Assembly: GCF_000760735.1 (NCBI RefSeq)
Contig: NZ_JMEX01000004.1
Coordinates: forward strand, 310,947 to 374,946
DNA: 64,000 nucleotides
Direction: 5' to 3'
Source: Rhodococcoides fascians A44A
GTDB lineage: Bacteria > Actinomycetota > Actinomycetes > Mycobacteriales > Mycobacteriaceae
Shown here piece by piece: positions 1 to 8,553 of the stretch. The notes under the pieces were generated by a model. The model was not told the origin of the DNA. It made no database searches and saw only the letters and a program-made list of their open reading frames with translations. Numbering within the stretch: the first letter of the stretch is position 1; the number at the start of each line of letters is the position of its first letter. The position numbers were made by a program, and so were the translations under genes.

Positions 1-340
1 CGACGGTCACTATTTCCGGTGCGACCCCTTCTTCGTACAACGCGGCTGCCTGTGACAATCGAGCCTCGAACACGCTCGACGGAGTGCCCGAGTACTGCGC
101 TGCGCCGAGCACCACGATCGCCTGTGCAGGCGTGTGGTCGTCGATCCGGGCCACCTGCCAGACCCGCACCGCGGTGCCGCCGACGACGACGAGTCCCATC
201 AGAACTACGCCGACGACGAGCCTCGTCGTCCAGCGACCGAGCGTGCCGAAGAACCCGAGCCGCGCGGGTTCGGGCTCGGTGTATTCGTACGTCTCCCCGT
301 AGGGATCGCCGTACGGATCGCGGTCGACAGTCGAGTTCAC
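1..340 (-). CDS. DUF218/YdcF-type membrane protein (3' end missing)
   Basis: The reading frame opens with GTG at 340 and runs off the left edge, so only about 113 N-terminal residues are seen. A charged, Tyr- and Pro-rich cytoplasmic segment of about 40 residues is followed by one hydrophobic segment (TTRLVVGVVLMGLVVVGG). After it comes IDDHTPAQAIVVLGAAQYSG and then SSVFEARLSQAAALYEEG, the pattern of the DUF218 (YdcF/SanA-like) domain, whose first strand reads IVVLGA. Members are anchored envelope proteins of poorly defined function, with some links to cell-wall or vancomycin phenotypes. The catalytic half is outside the window. Confidence 0.75.
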   Translation of the reverse strand, partial: MNSTVDRDPYGDPYGETYEYTEPEPARLGFFGTLGRWTTRLVVGVVLMGLVVVGGTAVRVWQVARIDDHTPAQAIVVLGAAQYSGTPSSVFEARLSQAAALYEEGVAPEIVTV

Positions 341-394
341 TCCTCGAGTTTGCCAGCCCGACCCGCGAGAAGGCGCCTGGGCACGCGGGGCGGC

Positions 395-1003
395 CTACAA
401 CCATCCCCGTTCCCGCGCGACTCGGATTGCCTCGGCTCGCGTCGTCGTACCCGTTTTTCCGATTGCCGCGGACAGGTGATTCCGTACCGTCCCTTCCGAC
501 AGATGGAGCGCAGCGGCGACTCGACCTGCGGTTCCTCCCTCGGCAGCAGCACGGAGAACTTCCTGCTCACGTGCCGTCAGCGGGGACACTCCGTCGGTCA
601 ACGTCTCGGTTGCGAGAGTGGGATCGACCACCCGCAGGCCCATGTGAACGCGCCGGACGGCGTCGGCGAGTTGGCGCGCCGGGGTGTCCTTGACGACGAA
701 TCCATCGGCACCCGCGTCGATGGCGCGTCGCAGATATCCGGGCCGGCCGAAAGTGGTGACGATCATCACTCGGCAACCGGGGTAGTGCTTTCTCAGTTCT
801 GCAGTCGCTGCGATGCCGTCGAGGCCAGGCATCTCTACGTCCAGCAGTGCGACGTCCGGGCGATGCTCCACGGCCGCCGCAACCACCTCGTCGCCGCGCC
901 CGACTTCCGCGACGACCTCCAGATCGGATTCCAAGTCCAGCAGCGCCGCCAAGGCGCCTCGGACGAGAGCTTGATCGTCTGCCAACAGCAACCGGATACT
1001 CAT
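395..1003 (-). CDS. NarL/FixJ-family response regulator
   Basis: This 202-residue protein has an N-terminal receiver domain with acidic pair ADD (residues 8-10) and phosphoacceptor Asp55 in ALLDVEMPG, then a C-terminal LuxR-type helix-turn-helix (LTAREQEVLRAAAEG, then LSEGTVRNHLSAAIGKTG). The ATG at 1003 overlaps the kinase stop codon (ATGA), so the two genes are translationally coupled; a longer in-frame extension upstream lies inside the kinase gene and is rejected. The neighbouring two-gene ABC exporter suggests it controls that transporter, in the manner of DesR-type regulators. The signal is unknown. Confidence 0.93.
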   Translation of the reverse strand: MSIRLLLADDQALVRGALAALLDLESDLEVVAEVGRGDEVVAAAVEHRPDVALLDVEMPGLDGIAATAELRKHYPGCRVMIVTTFGRPGYLRRAIDAGADGFVVKDTPARQLADAVRRVHMGLRVVDPTLATETLTDGVSPLTAREQEVLRAAAEGGTAGRVAAALHLSEGTVRNHLSAAIGKTGTTTRAEAIRVARERGWL

Positions 1004-2118
1004 GCCGCCACCACTTCCACCCGAAATCCACCCGCAGCTGACTTCCCCACGCTCAACGACCCGTTCGACGCCTTCACGCGCTCGGCGAGCCCGCGCAGGC
1101 CGTGTCCGTCGTCCGAGATGCTTCCGGACGTACCGACGCCGTCGTCGGAGATCTCGATGCGACCGGGTTCGACGACCACCGTGCACTGGCGGGCCCCACT
1201 GTGCCGGATCACGTTGGTGACCGCTTCGCGCACAGTCCACCCGAACAGTTCACGGTTGCGGAGAGGGACAACGTCGGCATCGGCGGGAAACACGGCGTCG
1301 ATCCCCGCCGCGTCGAGAGCCGACCGCGCCGACGCGAGTTCCGTTGCGACGTCGACCGTGCGCATGGCCCCGACGGTGGAACGGACGTCGCCGAGTGCTT
1401 CCCGCGCGAGAGCTTCCACCTCGGCGATCTCGACGGCCGCCCGGGCAGGATCGATCTCGACGAGCCGCCCGGCGAGTTCTGCTTTCACCGTGATGACGGT
1501 CAGCGAGTGCCCGAGAATGTCGTGGACATCGCGGCTCACTCGTTCACGTTCGGCGACGACGGCGAGGTCGGCGAGCTGTTGCCGTGCCTCGGCGAGTTCG
1601 TGGTTGCGCTTGAAGACCTGAGTGATTCCCCAGGCCGCGACTGCACTGATCACGAGCTGAAATGCGAAGAAGGAACCGGGATCCCAGGACGAAACGATGC
1701 GGGGCAGAAGTTCGACGACGGCGACCAGTGCGATGACAACCGCCCACGCCTGACGGGTGGACAACGTCATCATGGCGAGAACCGCCATGTAGATGGTCGC
1801 GCCGAACGCCTGACTTCCGATGAGTACAGCAAGGAACAGCGTCAGTGCCGCCATGCCGGTCAGGCTCGCCCAAGCCCATCCACGGGCGAGCGCAGGTCCT
1901 TCCCGTCGCGCAGTGCGAAATGCCCAGAACGTGACGACGAACAGAGCACCGAACGCGACGACGGCGGTCACGCCCGCCACTTTCCCGGCCAGACTGGGCA
2001 GCGCCAGGGACTCCCCCAGCGGGTACGCGAGATAGAACAGCCAGATCATGCCGAAGACCCAGCCGAAACGGAACGTCCGTCCAAGTCCCTCGGAGTCGTC
2101 CGTGTCTGACCGGGTCAT
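1000..2118 (-). CDS. DesK-type sensor histidine kinase
   Basis: The 372-residue membrane kinase has about five to six hydrophobic segments in residues 20-170, followed by a short coiled linker. The HisKA_3 dimerisation motif is SRDVHDILGHSLT, with His199 as the probable phosphorylation site. A GHKL ATPase domain follows, with N-box REAVTNVIRHSG and G-box DDGVGTSGSISDDGHGLRGL. ATG at 2118 was chosen because the first membrane segment follows directly and the upstream extension reads through a palindrome. It overlaps its response regulator by 4 bp and lies 67 bp downstream of an ABC permease gene. Membrane-embedded sensing of lipid or envelope stress is the usual role of this family; that role is inferred here. 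Confidence 0.92.
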   Translation of the reverse strand: MTRSDTDDSEGLGRTFRFGWVFGMIWLFYLAYPLGESLALPSLAGKVAGVTAVVAFGALFVVTFWAFRTARREGPALARGWAWASLTGMAALTLFLAVLIGSQAFGATIYMAVLAMMTLSTRQAWAVVIALVAVVELLPRIVSSWDPGSFFAFQLVISAVAAWGITQVFKRNHELAEARQQLADLAVVAERERVSRDVHDILGHSLTVITVKAELAGRLVEIDPARAAVEIAEVEALAREALGDVRSTVGAMRTVDVATELASARSALDAAGIDAVFPADADVVPLRNRELFGWTVREAVTNVIRHSGARQCTVVVEPGRIEISDDGVGTSGSISDDGHGLRGLAERVKASNGSLSVGKSAAGGFRVEVVAA

Positions 2119-2135
2119 GGCGAACACGCTAGTAC

Positions 2136-2175
2136 GTGCGTGGAAATGTGTCCCAGGGGACACATTTCCACGCAC
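2136..2175. terminator. Perfect 19-bp inverted repeat between ABC permease and kinase genes
   Basis: Two perfect 19-bp arms (2136-2154 and 2157-2175) are separated by only two bases (AG). The outer part of the arm, GTGCGTGGAAATGT, recurs in another hairpin at 33191-33231. No T-tract follows on either strand, so if it terminates transcription it does so as a hairpin or pause element. It may separate the exporter mRNA from the kinase-regulator mRNA. Confidence 0.6.
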
Positions 2176-2185
2176 AGCGGATCGG

Positions 2186-2971
2186 TCAGACACGCTTGGT
2201 GTCTCGGCGGAACAACACGGCGGCACCGAGTACGAACAGACCGGCCCAGACGGCCAGGTTGGCCAGAGCGATCACGAGCGTCCCCGTCGTCGGACCCGTG
2301 AACGGCGCACGCGCAACCGTCGCGAGCCCGTAGAGCGGAGTGAACTTGGCAACGAAGGGGAACCATCCGCTGTCTGCCAGCGGTACGAACAGTCCGCCGG
2401 CGAACGCGAGGACGGCGAGGAGCGGACCGAGGACCTGCATCACGTTCTCGGATGGCAGCAGGTATCCCATGAACAGTCCGAAGGCTGCGAACACGCCGCT
2501 TCCGAGCCACGCGATGAGGCCGCTGGTGATCCAGATCCAGATCGGCATGTCCGCCCCGACGAACGCGGCGACCACGAAGACCGCCACCACCGACGCAAGG
2601 CCCATCGTCATCGCGACCAGGATCTTGGTGACGATGTACGCGACCGGACGCAGCGGTGTCAGCCGGAGCTGTCTGCTCCAGCCCTGCGCCCGCTCGACGG
2701 ACACCATCGCTCCACCGCTGGTTGCGCCCAGCATCGCACCGTAGACCGCCATGCTGATGGCGATGTACGCGGTGACGTTGCCGTGCGCGAAGGAATAGTC
2801 GGACTTGAAATCCGACTGCGAACCGAAGATCACGAAGAACACCGGTGGCATGACGAGAGTGAAGGCAATGGTCCGCCGATTGCGGAACAACCTCTTGATC
2901 TCCAGTCCGAGAAACGTGGGGCTGAACCCTCCGAGAGCCAGGGTCGGGCGAGGAGCGGTTGCTGTGGTCAT
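2186..2971 (-). CDS. ABC-2 type exporter permease
   Basis: The protein has 261 residues and six predicted membrane segments, beginning near RTIAFTLVMPPVFFVIFGS and ending with LAVWAGLFVLGAAVLF, the ABC-2 (DrrB-like) layout. The N-terminal cytoplasmic stretch is followed by the conserved EIKRLFRNRRT segment. ATG at 2971 overlaps the ATPase stop codon (ATGA), so the pair is coupled. It probably forms a homodimeric drug or lipid exporter with that ATPase. The downstream two-component genes point to stress-induced expression. The substrate cannot be read from the sequence. Confidence 0.92.
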   Translation of the reverse strand: MTTATAPRPTLALGGFSPTFLGLEIKRLFRNRRTIAFTLVMPPVFFVIFGSQSDFKSDYSFAHGNVTAYIAISMAVYGAMLGATSGGAMVSVERAQGWSRQLRLTPLRPVAYIVTKILVAMTMGLASVVAVFVVAAFVGADMPIWIWITSGLIAWLGSGVFAAFGLFMGYLLPSENVMQVLGPLLAVLAFAGGLFVPLADSGWFPFVAKFTPLYGLATVARAPFTGPTTGTLVIALANLAVWAGLFVLGAAVLFRRDTKRV

Positions 2972-3870
2972 GTCGCACTTCCTACGAGATCGGTTGTCAG
3001 AGCGAGGAATGCATCCTCGAGGTTCTTGGAGACGATTTCTACGTCGACGGCGTCGGTGCACGTCAACAGATACCGCGCGACGGCATCGGAATCCTTACCG
3101 TGGACTATCACTCGCTCGCCGCGCATCTCGACGTGGTCCACACCTGGAATACGCAGCAGCGCAGTCTGATCCACACCGCGGGCTGTTGCCGTGACAGTTC
3201 GACCGGAGGCGAGGTTCTTGACTTCCGCAGCGCTGCCGTCGGCGACGATCCTGCCGTGGCGCAGGAGCACGATTCGATCCGCGTACGCGTCGGCCTCGTC
3301 GAGATAGTGCGTCGCGAACATGACCGTGCGGCCGTCGCGAGCATCGTGACGAATCGCATTCCAGAAGTCGCGCCGCCCTTCGACATCCATTCCGGTCGTG
3401 GGCTCGTCGAGAAGAATCAGATCGGGTTCCGGCAGCAACGCGAGGGCGAAGCGAAGCCGCTGCTGCTCACCCCCGGAGCATTTCGCCACGCGCCGATCAG
3501 CGATCCCAGTGATCCCGGCACGCTCGAGAACGCTGTCGACCGGACTCGTGCGCGGAAACAGTGACGCGGTCAGCTGAATCGTCTCGCGGACCGACAGATC
3601 CCGGATGAGCCCTCCGCTCTGCATCACCGCCGACACCCTCCCGTCGGCGATCGCCTCGGCGGGTGAGCGGCCGAACACCCGCGCAGTACCTGTATCGGGC
3701 TTGGCCAGCCCGAGCATCATGTCGATCGTCGTCGTCTTGCCCGCTCCGTTCGGACCGAGAAACGCCACCACTTCACCGGGCTCCACGCGCAAACTCACAT
3801 CCGCGACGGCCTGGACTTTCCCGAAAGCTTTGCTCAGGTGCTCGAGATGCACCGCAGGTGTTGTTGTCAT
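2968..3870 (-). CDS. ABC exporter ATP-binding protein
   Basis: The 300-residue ATPase carries Walker A GPNGAGKT (about residues 39-46), an ABC signature CSGGEQQ (about 131-137; Cys replaces the usual Leu), Walker B LILLDEPT (about 151-158) and the H-loop FATHYL. About 90 C-terminal residues form an accessory domain typical of DrrA/CcmA-like exporter ATPases. ATG at 3870 starts the conserved N terminus; upstream codons lack homology-like composition. It is the first gene of the exporter, response-regulator and kinase run, with 117 bp of free sequence upstream before the divergent TPM gene. Confidence 0.94.
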   Translation of the reverse strand: MTTTPAVHLEHLSKAFGKVQAVADVSLRVEPGEVVAFLGPNGAGKTTTIDMMLGLAKPDTGTARVFGRSPAEAIADGRVSAVMQSGGLIRDLSVRETIQLTASLFPRTSPVDSVLERAGITGIADRRVAKCSGGEQQRLRFALALLPEPDLILLDEPTTGMDVEGRRDFWNAIRHDARDGRTVMFATHYLDEADAYADRIVLLRHGRIVADGSAAEVKNLASGRTVTATARGVDQTALLRIPGVDHVEMRGERVIVHGKDSDAVARYLLTCTDAVDVEIVSKNLEDAFLALTTDLVGSAT

Positions 3871-3987
3871 GAGAACTACCCTGCTCGCGTTCGGCCTTTC
3901 ATCCCTCGTCCGAGCGTCACGTTGTTGCCGTGACACCTGTCATGGGTGGTGCCGCGGTGTTACCACCGGACGGTAGATTCTCATCTC

Positions 3988-5985
3988 ATGACGCAGTTCA
4001 CGGTCCGACGCTTTTTCGCAGTCACTGTTCTCACGTCGATGCTCGGGTTGGCCACCCTGATCGGAGTGACGGCCCCGGCCTCTGCGGAAGCGCCGTCGAG
4101 GCTCGCCGGCCAGATAACGGATTCGGTCGGTGCACTCGACGAATCGGAACTCGTCGACGTTCAGGCCGCGATCGACGATCTGTACAACTCGGCACAACTG
4201 CGACTGTGGGTCACGTACGTCGCCGACTTCGACAACCTGTCGGCCGAGCAATGGGCCCAGCAGACCTATCGGGCGAGCGACTTCGGGCAGCGCGACGTGC
4301 TGTTGGCGGTCGCCACCGTCGACCGGTCGTACTACCTCGCCGTCGACACGTCGTTGGACCGAATCACCGCGAGCGAGCAGACGGACATTCGGACCGACGA
4401 CGTCGAGCCCGCTCTGCGAGAACAGGATTGGTCCGGCGCAGCCATCGTTGCCGCTGGATCGCTCGGCGAAGCGTACGCGAGTTCCGGCAGCGGCGGCTCC
4501 AGTACACCGTGGCTGATCGGCGCAGGCGTCGTGGTCGTTGCCGGAGGCGGCGCCGTCGTCTACTCCTCGCGGCGCAACAAAGCACGCAGGCAAGCGGGAA
4601 TCGACGCTGCACACAACATCGACCCCACCGACACCGCAGCACTGTCCGCTCTACCCCTGGAAATTCTCGACGCGAGAGCGCACACGATGCTCGTCGAAAC
4701 CGACAACGCCGTCCGGTCGAGCGAGGAAGAACTGTCGATTGCGCGCTCGGAATTCGGCGACACCACCTCCGCCCCGTTCATCACCGCGTTCGAAGAGGCG
4801 AAGAAGGCGCTCGGAACCGCGTTCGAGATCCGTCAACGCCTCGACGACGCCATCCCGGAAACTCCGGAACAGCGACGCTCGATGCTCATCCAGATCATCT
4901 CCTCGTGTGGCCGCGCCGATCACGAACTGAATTCGCGGGTCGCCGAGTTCGAGTCGATGCGAGACCTGCTGATCAACGCAGATTCCAAGCTCGACTCGCT
5001 GACGCAGGCCGTCGTCGAACTCACCGTGCGCGTACCCGAGTCGGATGCCGTTCTGAAGGCACTGCACACCGAGTTCGCGGAGCCGGCGCTCGCCTCGATC
5101 TCGTCGAACATCACCATGGCCCAGGAGGACATCGAACTGGCCGAGCGCAACATCGAGGTCGGCCGCGAGGCTGCGACGAAACCCGCAGGCCAACAGGGCG
5201 AGCTCGTGTCCGCGATCCGGACCGCGGAAAAAGCCGTCGACCAGGCTCGGGCGCTGCTCGACGGAGTAGACCACGCGCAGAACGACATTCGCAATGCAAT
5301 TGCCACACTGCCCGCAGCGATCGACGACGTTCGTCGCGACATCCAGAATGCCGCCACGCTCGCCGAGCACGGCGGACAGAAGCTTCAGAACGCACGCGCC
5401 GCGGCCGAGCAGGCACTCCGCATCGCCGAAGAATCCAAAGCGACCGATCCGCTCGGCAGCTTCACGCAACTCGTCGCTGCCGATCAACACCTCGATGCCG
5501 TCATCGCCGACGCCACCGAGGCGAAGACCCAGGACGATCTGCTCCGTTCGCGACTGGCCCGCGACCTCGGTGGCGCACAATCCCAGATCACCGCAGCGAA
5601 GGACTACATCTCCACCCGACGCGGCGGCGTCGGCGCGGAAGCTCGCACGAGGCTCGCCGAAGCGGAGCGCCACTTCGCTGCGGCTCGACAACTCGAATCC
5701 TCGGACCCGGCCAAGGCAATCCAGCACGCACAGGCAGCAGCCCAGCTGGCATCGAGGGCATCTCAGTCCGCGCAGGCCGACGTACGGGACTGGGAGAATC
5801 ACAACCGCCCACGAGGCGGTAGCAGCGGGGGCAACGTCGCCGGCGCAGTCCTCGGCGGCATCCTCATCAACAGCGTCCTCCGCGGCGGCGGAGGCGGTGG
5901 CTTCGGCGGTGGTGGTTTCGGAGGCGGAGGCTTCGGCGGGGGCGGTGGTGGCGGCGGCTTCGGTGGCGGCGGCGGTCGGTTCTAG
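3988..5985 (+). CDS. Secreted/anchored TPM-domain protein with Gly-Phe tail
   Basis: This 665-residue protein resembles mycobacterial Rv2345. A signal peptide (basic start, hydrophobic core, cut near ASAEA) leads into a TPM-type domain at about residues 40-170 (VGALDESELVDVQAAID, LWVTYVADFDNLS). A transmembrane helix at about 185-200 is followed by SSRRNK, and a long Ala/Glu-rich helical region spans about 210-600. The end is a low-complexity run of FGGGG units after GNVAGAVLGGILINSVLRGG. ATG at 3988 gives the signal peptide directly. TPM domains are linked to membrane-protein quality control or repair; the function here is unknown. Confidence 0.88.
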   Translation: MTQFTVRRFFAVTVLTSMLGLATLIGVTAPASAEAPSRLAGQITDSVGALDESELVDVQAAIDDLYNSAQLRLWVTYVADFDNLSAEQWAQQTYRASDFGQRDVLLAVATVDRSYYLAVDTSLDRITASEQTDIRTDDVEPALREQDWSGAAIVAAGSLGEAYASSGSGGSSTPWLIGAGVVVVAGGGAVVYSSRRNKARRQAGIDAAHNIDPTDTAALSALPLEILDARAHTMLVETDNAVRSSEEELSIARSEFGDTTSAPFITAFEEAKKALGTAFEIRQRLDDAIPETPEQRRSMLIQIISSCGRADHELNSRVAEFESMRDLLINADSKLDSLTQAVVELTVRVPESDAVLKALHTEFAEPALASISSNITMAQEDIELAERNIEVGREAATKPAGQQGELVSAIRTAEKAVDQARALLDGVDHAQNDIRNAIATLPAAIDDVRRDIQNAATLAEHGGQKLQNARAAAEQALRIAEESKATDPLGSFTQLVAADQHLDAVIADATEAKTQDDLLRSRLARDLGGAQSQITAAKDYISTRRGGVGAEARTRLAEAERHFAAARQLESSDPAKAIQHAQAAAQLASRASQSAQADVRDWENHNRPRGGSSGGNVAGAVLGGILINSVLRGGGGGGFGGGGFGGGGFGGGGGGGGFGGGGGRF

Positions 5986-6005
5986 CTCCTCTCCGGTGGC
6001 CGAAC

Positions 6006-6051
6006 CAGCGCCCCGTCCGGTGAGCGAACAGCGCCCCGTCCGGTGAGCGAA
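6006..6051. repeat. Two perfect 23-bp tandem repeats
   Basis: The 23-bp unit (CAGCGCCCCGTCCGGTGAGC plus GAA) occurs at 6006-6028 and again at 6029-6051, and a degraded half copy precedes it at about 5992-6005. The array abuts the hairpin at 6051-6089, in the space between the convergent TPM and glyS genes. Confidence 0.9.
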
Positions 6052-6089
6052 TGAACCGTTCGGTCACTTGGAGTGACCGAACGGCTCAT
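6051..6089. terminator. Hairpin between convergent TPM and glyS genes
   Basis: Arms 6051-6068 and 6072-6089 are complementary over 18 bp with one mismatch and enclose a TGG loop. The position between two converging genes fits a bidirectional terminator. There is no T-run, so it is not a classical intrinsic terminator. Confidence 0.65.
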
Positions 6090-6140
6090 TCGGTGCTACG
6101 TGCGGGTCTCGACCGAGCCGAAGCTGCGGCGAGGGGTGGA

Positions 6141-7526
6141 CTAGGCGCCCAGTAGCCGGGCCGCGAGGTAGGCCTCGACTTGATCGAGGGCGACGCGTTC
6201 CTGTGCCATGGTGTCGCGCTCGCGGATGGTGACCGCCTGGTCGTCGAGGGTGTCGAAGTCGACGGTGATGCAGAACGGCGTACCGATTTCGTCCTGACGA
6301 CGGTAGCGGCGGCCGATGGCGCCGGCGTCGTCGAATTCGACGTTCCAGTAGGCGCGCAGCTGCTGCGCGAGGTCCTTGGCCTTCGGAGTCAGGTCGGCGT
6401 TGCGCGAGAGCGGCAGTACGGCGACCTTGACCGGTGCGAGGCGACGGTCGAGCTTGAGTACGACGCGCTTGTCGACGCCACCCTTGGCGTTGGGGGCTTC
6501 GTCCTCGGTGTAGGCGTCGACGAGGAATGCCATGAGTGAACGCGTCAGGCCGGCTGCGGGCTCGATGACGTACGGCGTGTAGCGGGTGTCCGTCGCCTGC
6601 TCGTAGTAGCTGAGGTCCTGACCGGACGCTTTGGAGTGGACCGACAGGTCGTAGTCGGTGCGGTTGGCGATGCCTTCGAGCTCGCCCCATTCGCTGCCCT
6701 GGAACTTGAAGCGGTATTCGATGTCGACGGTTCGCTTGGAGTAGTGCGAGAGCTTCTCCTGCGCGTGCTCGTAGAGGCGTAGGTTCTCGGGGTCGATACC
6801 CAGGTCGGTGTACCACTTCATGCGGTAGTCGATCCAGTACTGGTGCCACTCGTCGTCTTCGCCGGGCTTGACGAAGAACTCCATCTCCATCTGCTCGAAC
6901 TCACGGGTGCGGAAGATGAAGTTGCCGGGGGTGATCTCGTTGCGGAAGCTCTTGCCGATCTGGCCGATGCCGAACGGCGGCTTCTTGCGCGAGGTGGTGA
7001 GGACGTTGGCGAAGTTGACGAAGATTCCCTGCGCCGTCTCGGGACGCAGGTAGTGCAGGCCTTCTTCGTTGTCGACCGGTCCGAGGTAGGTCTTGAGCAG
7101 ACCCGAGAATGCGCGGGGCTCGGTCCACTGGCCGGGGTCGCCGGTTTCGGGGTCACGGATGTCGGCGAGACCGTTCTCCGGCGGGCGTCCGTGCTTCTCT
7201 TCGTACGCTTCGAGGAGGTGGTCTGCGCGGTAGCGCTTGTGCGTGATGAGCGACTCGACCAGCGGATCGGAGAACGTCTCGACGTGTCCCGACGCTTCCC
7301 ACACCTCACGCGGAAGGATCACCGAGGAGTCGAGGCCGACCGTGTCTTCGCGGCTGGTGACCATGTTGCGCCACCACTGCTTCTTGATGTTGTCCTTGAG
7401 CTCGACGCCGAGCGGACCGTAGTCCCACGCCGACTTGGTACCGCCGTAGATCTCACCGCACTGGTAGACGAGTCCTCGACGCTTGGCGAGGTTGGCGACG
7501 GTTTCGACTTTGGACTTGGGTGCCAC
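6141..7526 (-). CDS. glyS: Glycyl-tRNA synthetase (alpha2 class II type)
   Basis: This 461-residue cytosolic enzyme charges tRNA-Gly. The N terminus has the eukaryal/archaeal-like dimeric GlyRS pattern ([30 protein letters not shown]). Class II motif 2 appears as [14 protein letters not shown], and FVNFANVL lies in the catalytic core. The C terminus carries the anticodon-binding fold ([13 protein letters not shown] to the end). The start is GTG at 7526, with GGAGAG upstream. It diverges from smtB, the same arrangement as Rv2357c/Rv2358. Confidence 0.97.
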   Translation of the reverse strand: MAPKSKVETVANLAKRRGLVYQCGEIYGGTKSAWDYGPLGVELKDNIKKQWWRNMVTSREDTVGLDSSVILPREVWEASGHVETFSDPLVESLITHKRYRADHLLEAYEEKHGRPPENGLADIRDPETGDPGQWTEPRAFSGLLKTYLGPVDNEEGLHYLRPETAQGIFVNFANVLTTSRKKPPFGIGQIGKSFRNEITPGNFIFRTREFEQMEMEFFVKPGEDDEWHQYWIDYRMKWYTDLGIDPENLRLYEHAQEKLSHYSKRTVDIEYRFKFQGSEWGELEGIANRTDYDLSVHSKASGQDLSYYEQATDTRYTPYVIEPAAGLTRSLMAFLVDAYTEDEAPNAKGGVDKRVVLKLDRRLAPVKVAVLPLSRNADLTPKAKDLAQQLRAYWNVEFDDAGAIGRRYRRQDEIGTPFCITVDFDTLDDQAVTIRERDTMAQERVALDQVEAYLAARLLGA

Positions 7527-7623
7527 TGGCGGAGCTCTCCATCTTGTGTCTTGCGAGAGGGACTTGTACAGGCGTCAAGACTATCGGTCGAGGGCCGCTT
7601 TCTCCGAACGCTCCCGTTCGCGT

Positions 7624-7666
7624 TTGACATGCGCACTCGTGCATATCAAAATGGAAGTGATTTGCA
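7624..7666 (+). promoter_or_regulatory. smtB promoter with overlapping candidate SmtB operator
   Basis: TTGACA at 7624-7629 and CAAAAT at 7647-7652, 17 bp apart, form a good sigma-70-type promoter for smtB. An imperfect inverted repeat (TGCATATCA at 7640-7648 and TGATTTGCA at 7658-7666; 8 of 9 positions pair) covers the -10 and start region. That is where a metal-released ArsR/SmtB repressor would bind for autoregulation. The binding assignment is inferred. Confidence 0.6.
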
Positions 7667-7712
7667 TTAACGATCGCTGGACTACTGTGAAGCAGGTACG
7701 CGAGCCCTGAAC

Positions 7713-8126
7713 ATGAAGGAGAATCTGTTGGCAATCCTGGAGACGGACCCTTCGCACCTCGGCAACGAACAGCCTGCACACAGCCCCTCCACCGAAGCCC
7801 ACGTGCATGATCCGTTCGTGTCTGCGCCGCCCGCGCCGGTCCCGGCCAAGGAGACACTGACGGCCGCAGGCGACATCCTGCGCGCGCTGGCAGCGCCTGT
7901 TCGAATCGCGATCGTGCTGCAACTTCGTGAATCCGAGAGGTGCGTCCACGAACTGGTGGGCGCCCTCGGAGTGACCCAACCGTTGATCAGTCAGCACCTG
8001 CGCGTGCTCAAGGCCGCCGGTGTCGTACAGGGTGAACGCAATGGACGCGAAGTGCTGTACCGACTGGTCGACGATCACCTGGCTCACATCGTCGTCGACG
8101 CTGTCGCCCACGCAGAGGAAGGCTGA
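7713..8126 (+). CDS. smtB: ArsR/SmtB-family zinc-responsive repressor
   Basis: The 137-residue repressor has a winged helix at about residues 45-130: LTAAGDILRALAAPVRIAIV, then the recognition region VTQPLISQHLRVLKAAGVV and wing GREVLYRLVDDH. The C-terminal helix reads DDHLAHIVVDAVAHAEE, which supplies Asp/His/His/Glu ligands of the alpha5 type of zinc site. It matches Rv2358 in length and place. ATG at 7713 follows GAGCCC, only a weak ribosome site. The stop lies 3 bp before zur. In mycobacteria SmtB falls off DNA when zinc is high and so permits zur expression. Confidence 0.93.
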   Translation: MKENLLAILETDPSHLGNEQPAHSPSTEAHVHDPFVSAPPAPVPAKETLTAAGDILRALAAPVRIAIVLQLRESERCVHELVGALGVTQPLISQHLRVLKAAGVVQGERNGREVLYRLVDDHLAHIVVDAVAHAEEG

Positions 8127-8129
8127 TAG

Positions 8130-8552
8130 ATGCCGGAGAGCACGAGAACCCGCAAGCCCGTCGCAGTCGGGATCCGAGCGACGAAGCAGCGCAGTGCCAT
8201 TTCGGATCTGTTGGACAACATCGACGAGTTCCGGTCGGCGCAGGATCTGCACGACGAGCTGCGCAAGCGCGGCGAAGGCATCGGGCTGACGACGGTGTAT
8301 CGCACTCTCCAGGCTCTGGCCGATGCCGGCACCGTCGACGTCCTCAGAATCGACACCGGGGAATCGGTCTACCGGCGGTGCTCGTCCGGCCACCACCACC
8401 ATCTGGTCTGTCGTGATTGCGGCTACACGGTCGAGGTCGAGGGCCCGACAGTCGAGAAGTGGTCGCAGGGCGTCGCGGAGGACAACGGATTCTCCGACGT
8501 CAGCCACACCATCGAGATCTTCGGCACCTGCAACGAGTGCAGGGCCAAGTAG
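8130..8552 (+). CDS. zur: Zinc uptake regulator, Fur family
   Basis: The 140-residue Fur-family repressor (FurB/Zur of mycobacteria) has an N-terminal winged helix (VGIRATKQRSAISDLLD, GLTTVYRTLQALADAG) and a C-terminal dimerisation domain. The domain holds the His-rich metal motif SSGHHHHLVCRDCG and a second CxxC pair in GTCNECRAK that would hold structural zinc. With zinc bound it represses uptake and low-zinc ribosomal genes. It is co-transcribed with smtB, and its stop lies 1 bp from the end of the converging gene. Confidence 0.95.
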   Translation: MPESTRTRKPVAVGIRATKQRSAISDLLDNIDEFRSAQDLHDELRKRGEGIGLTTVYRTLQALADAGTVDVLRIDTGESVYRRCSSGHHHHLVCRDCGYTVEVEGPTVEKWSQGVAEDNGFSDVSHTIEIFGTCNECRAK

Positions 8553-8553
8553 G

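Noticed and set aside
134-1621. Long plus-strand open frame of 495 codons opposite the two-component genes
   Set aside because: It lies fully antisense to recognisable kinase and response-regulator genes; its Arg/Ser/Asp-rich translation has no domain. High GC content produces such frames.
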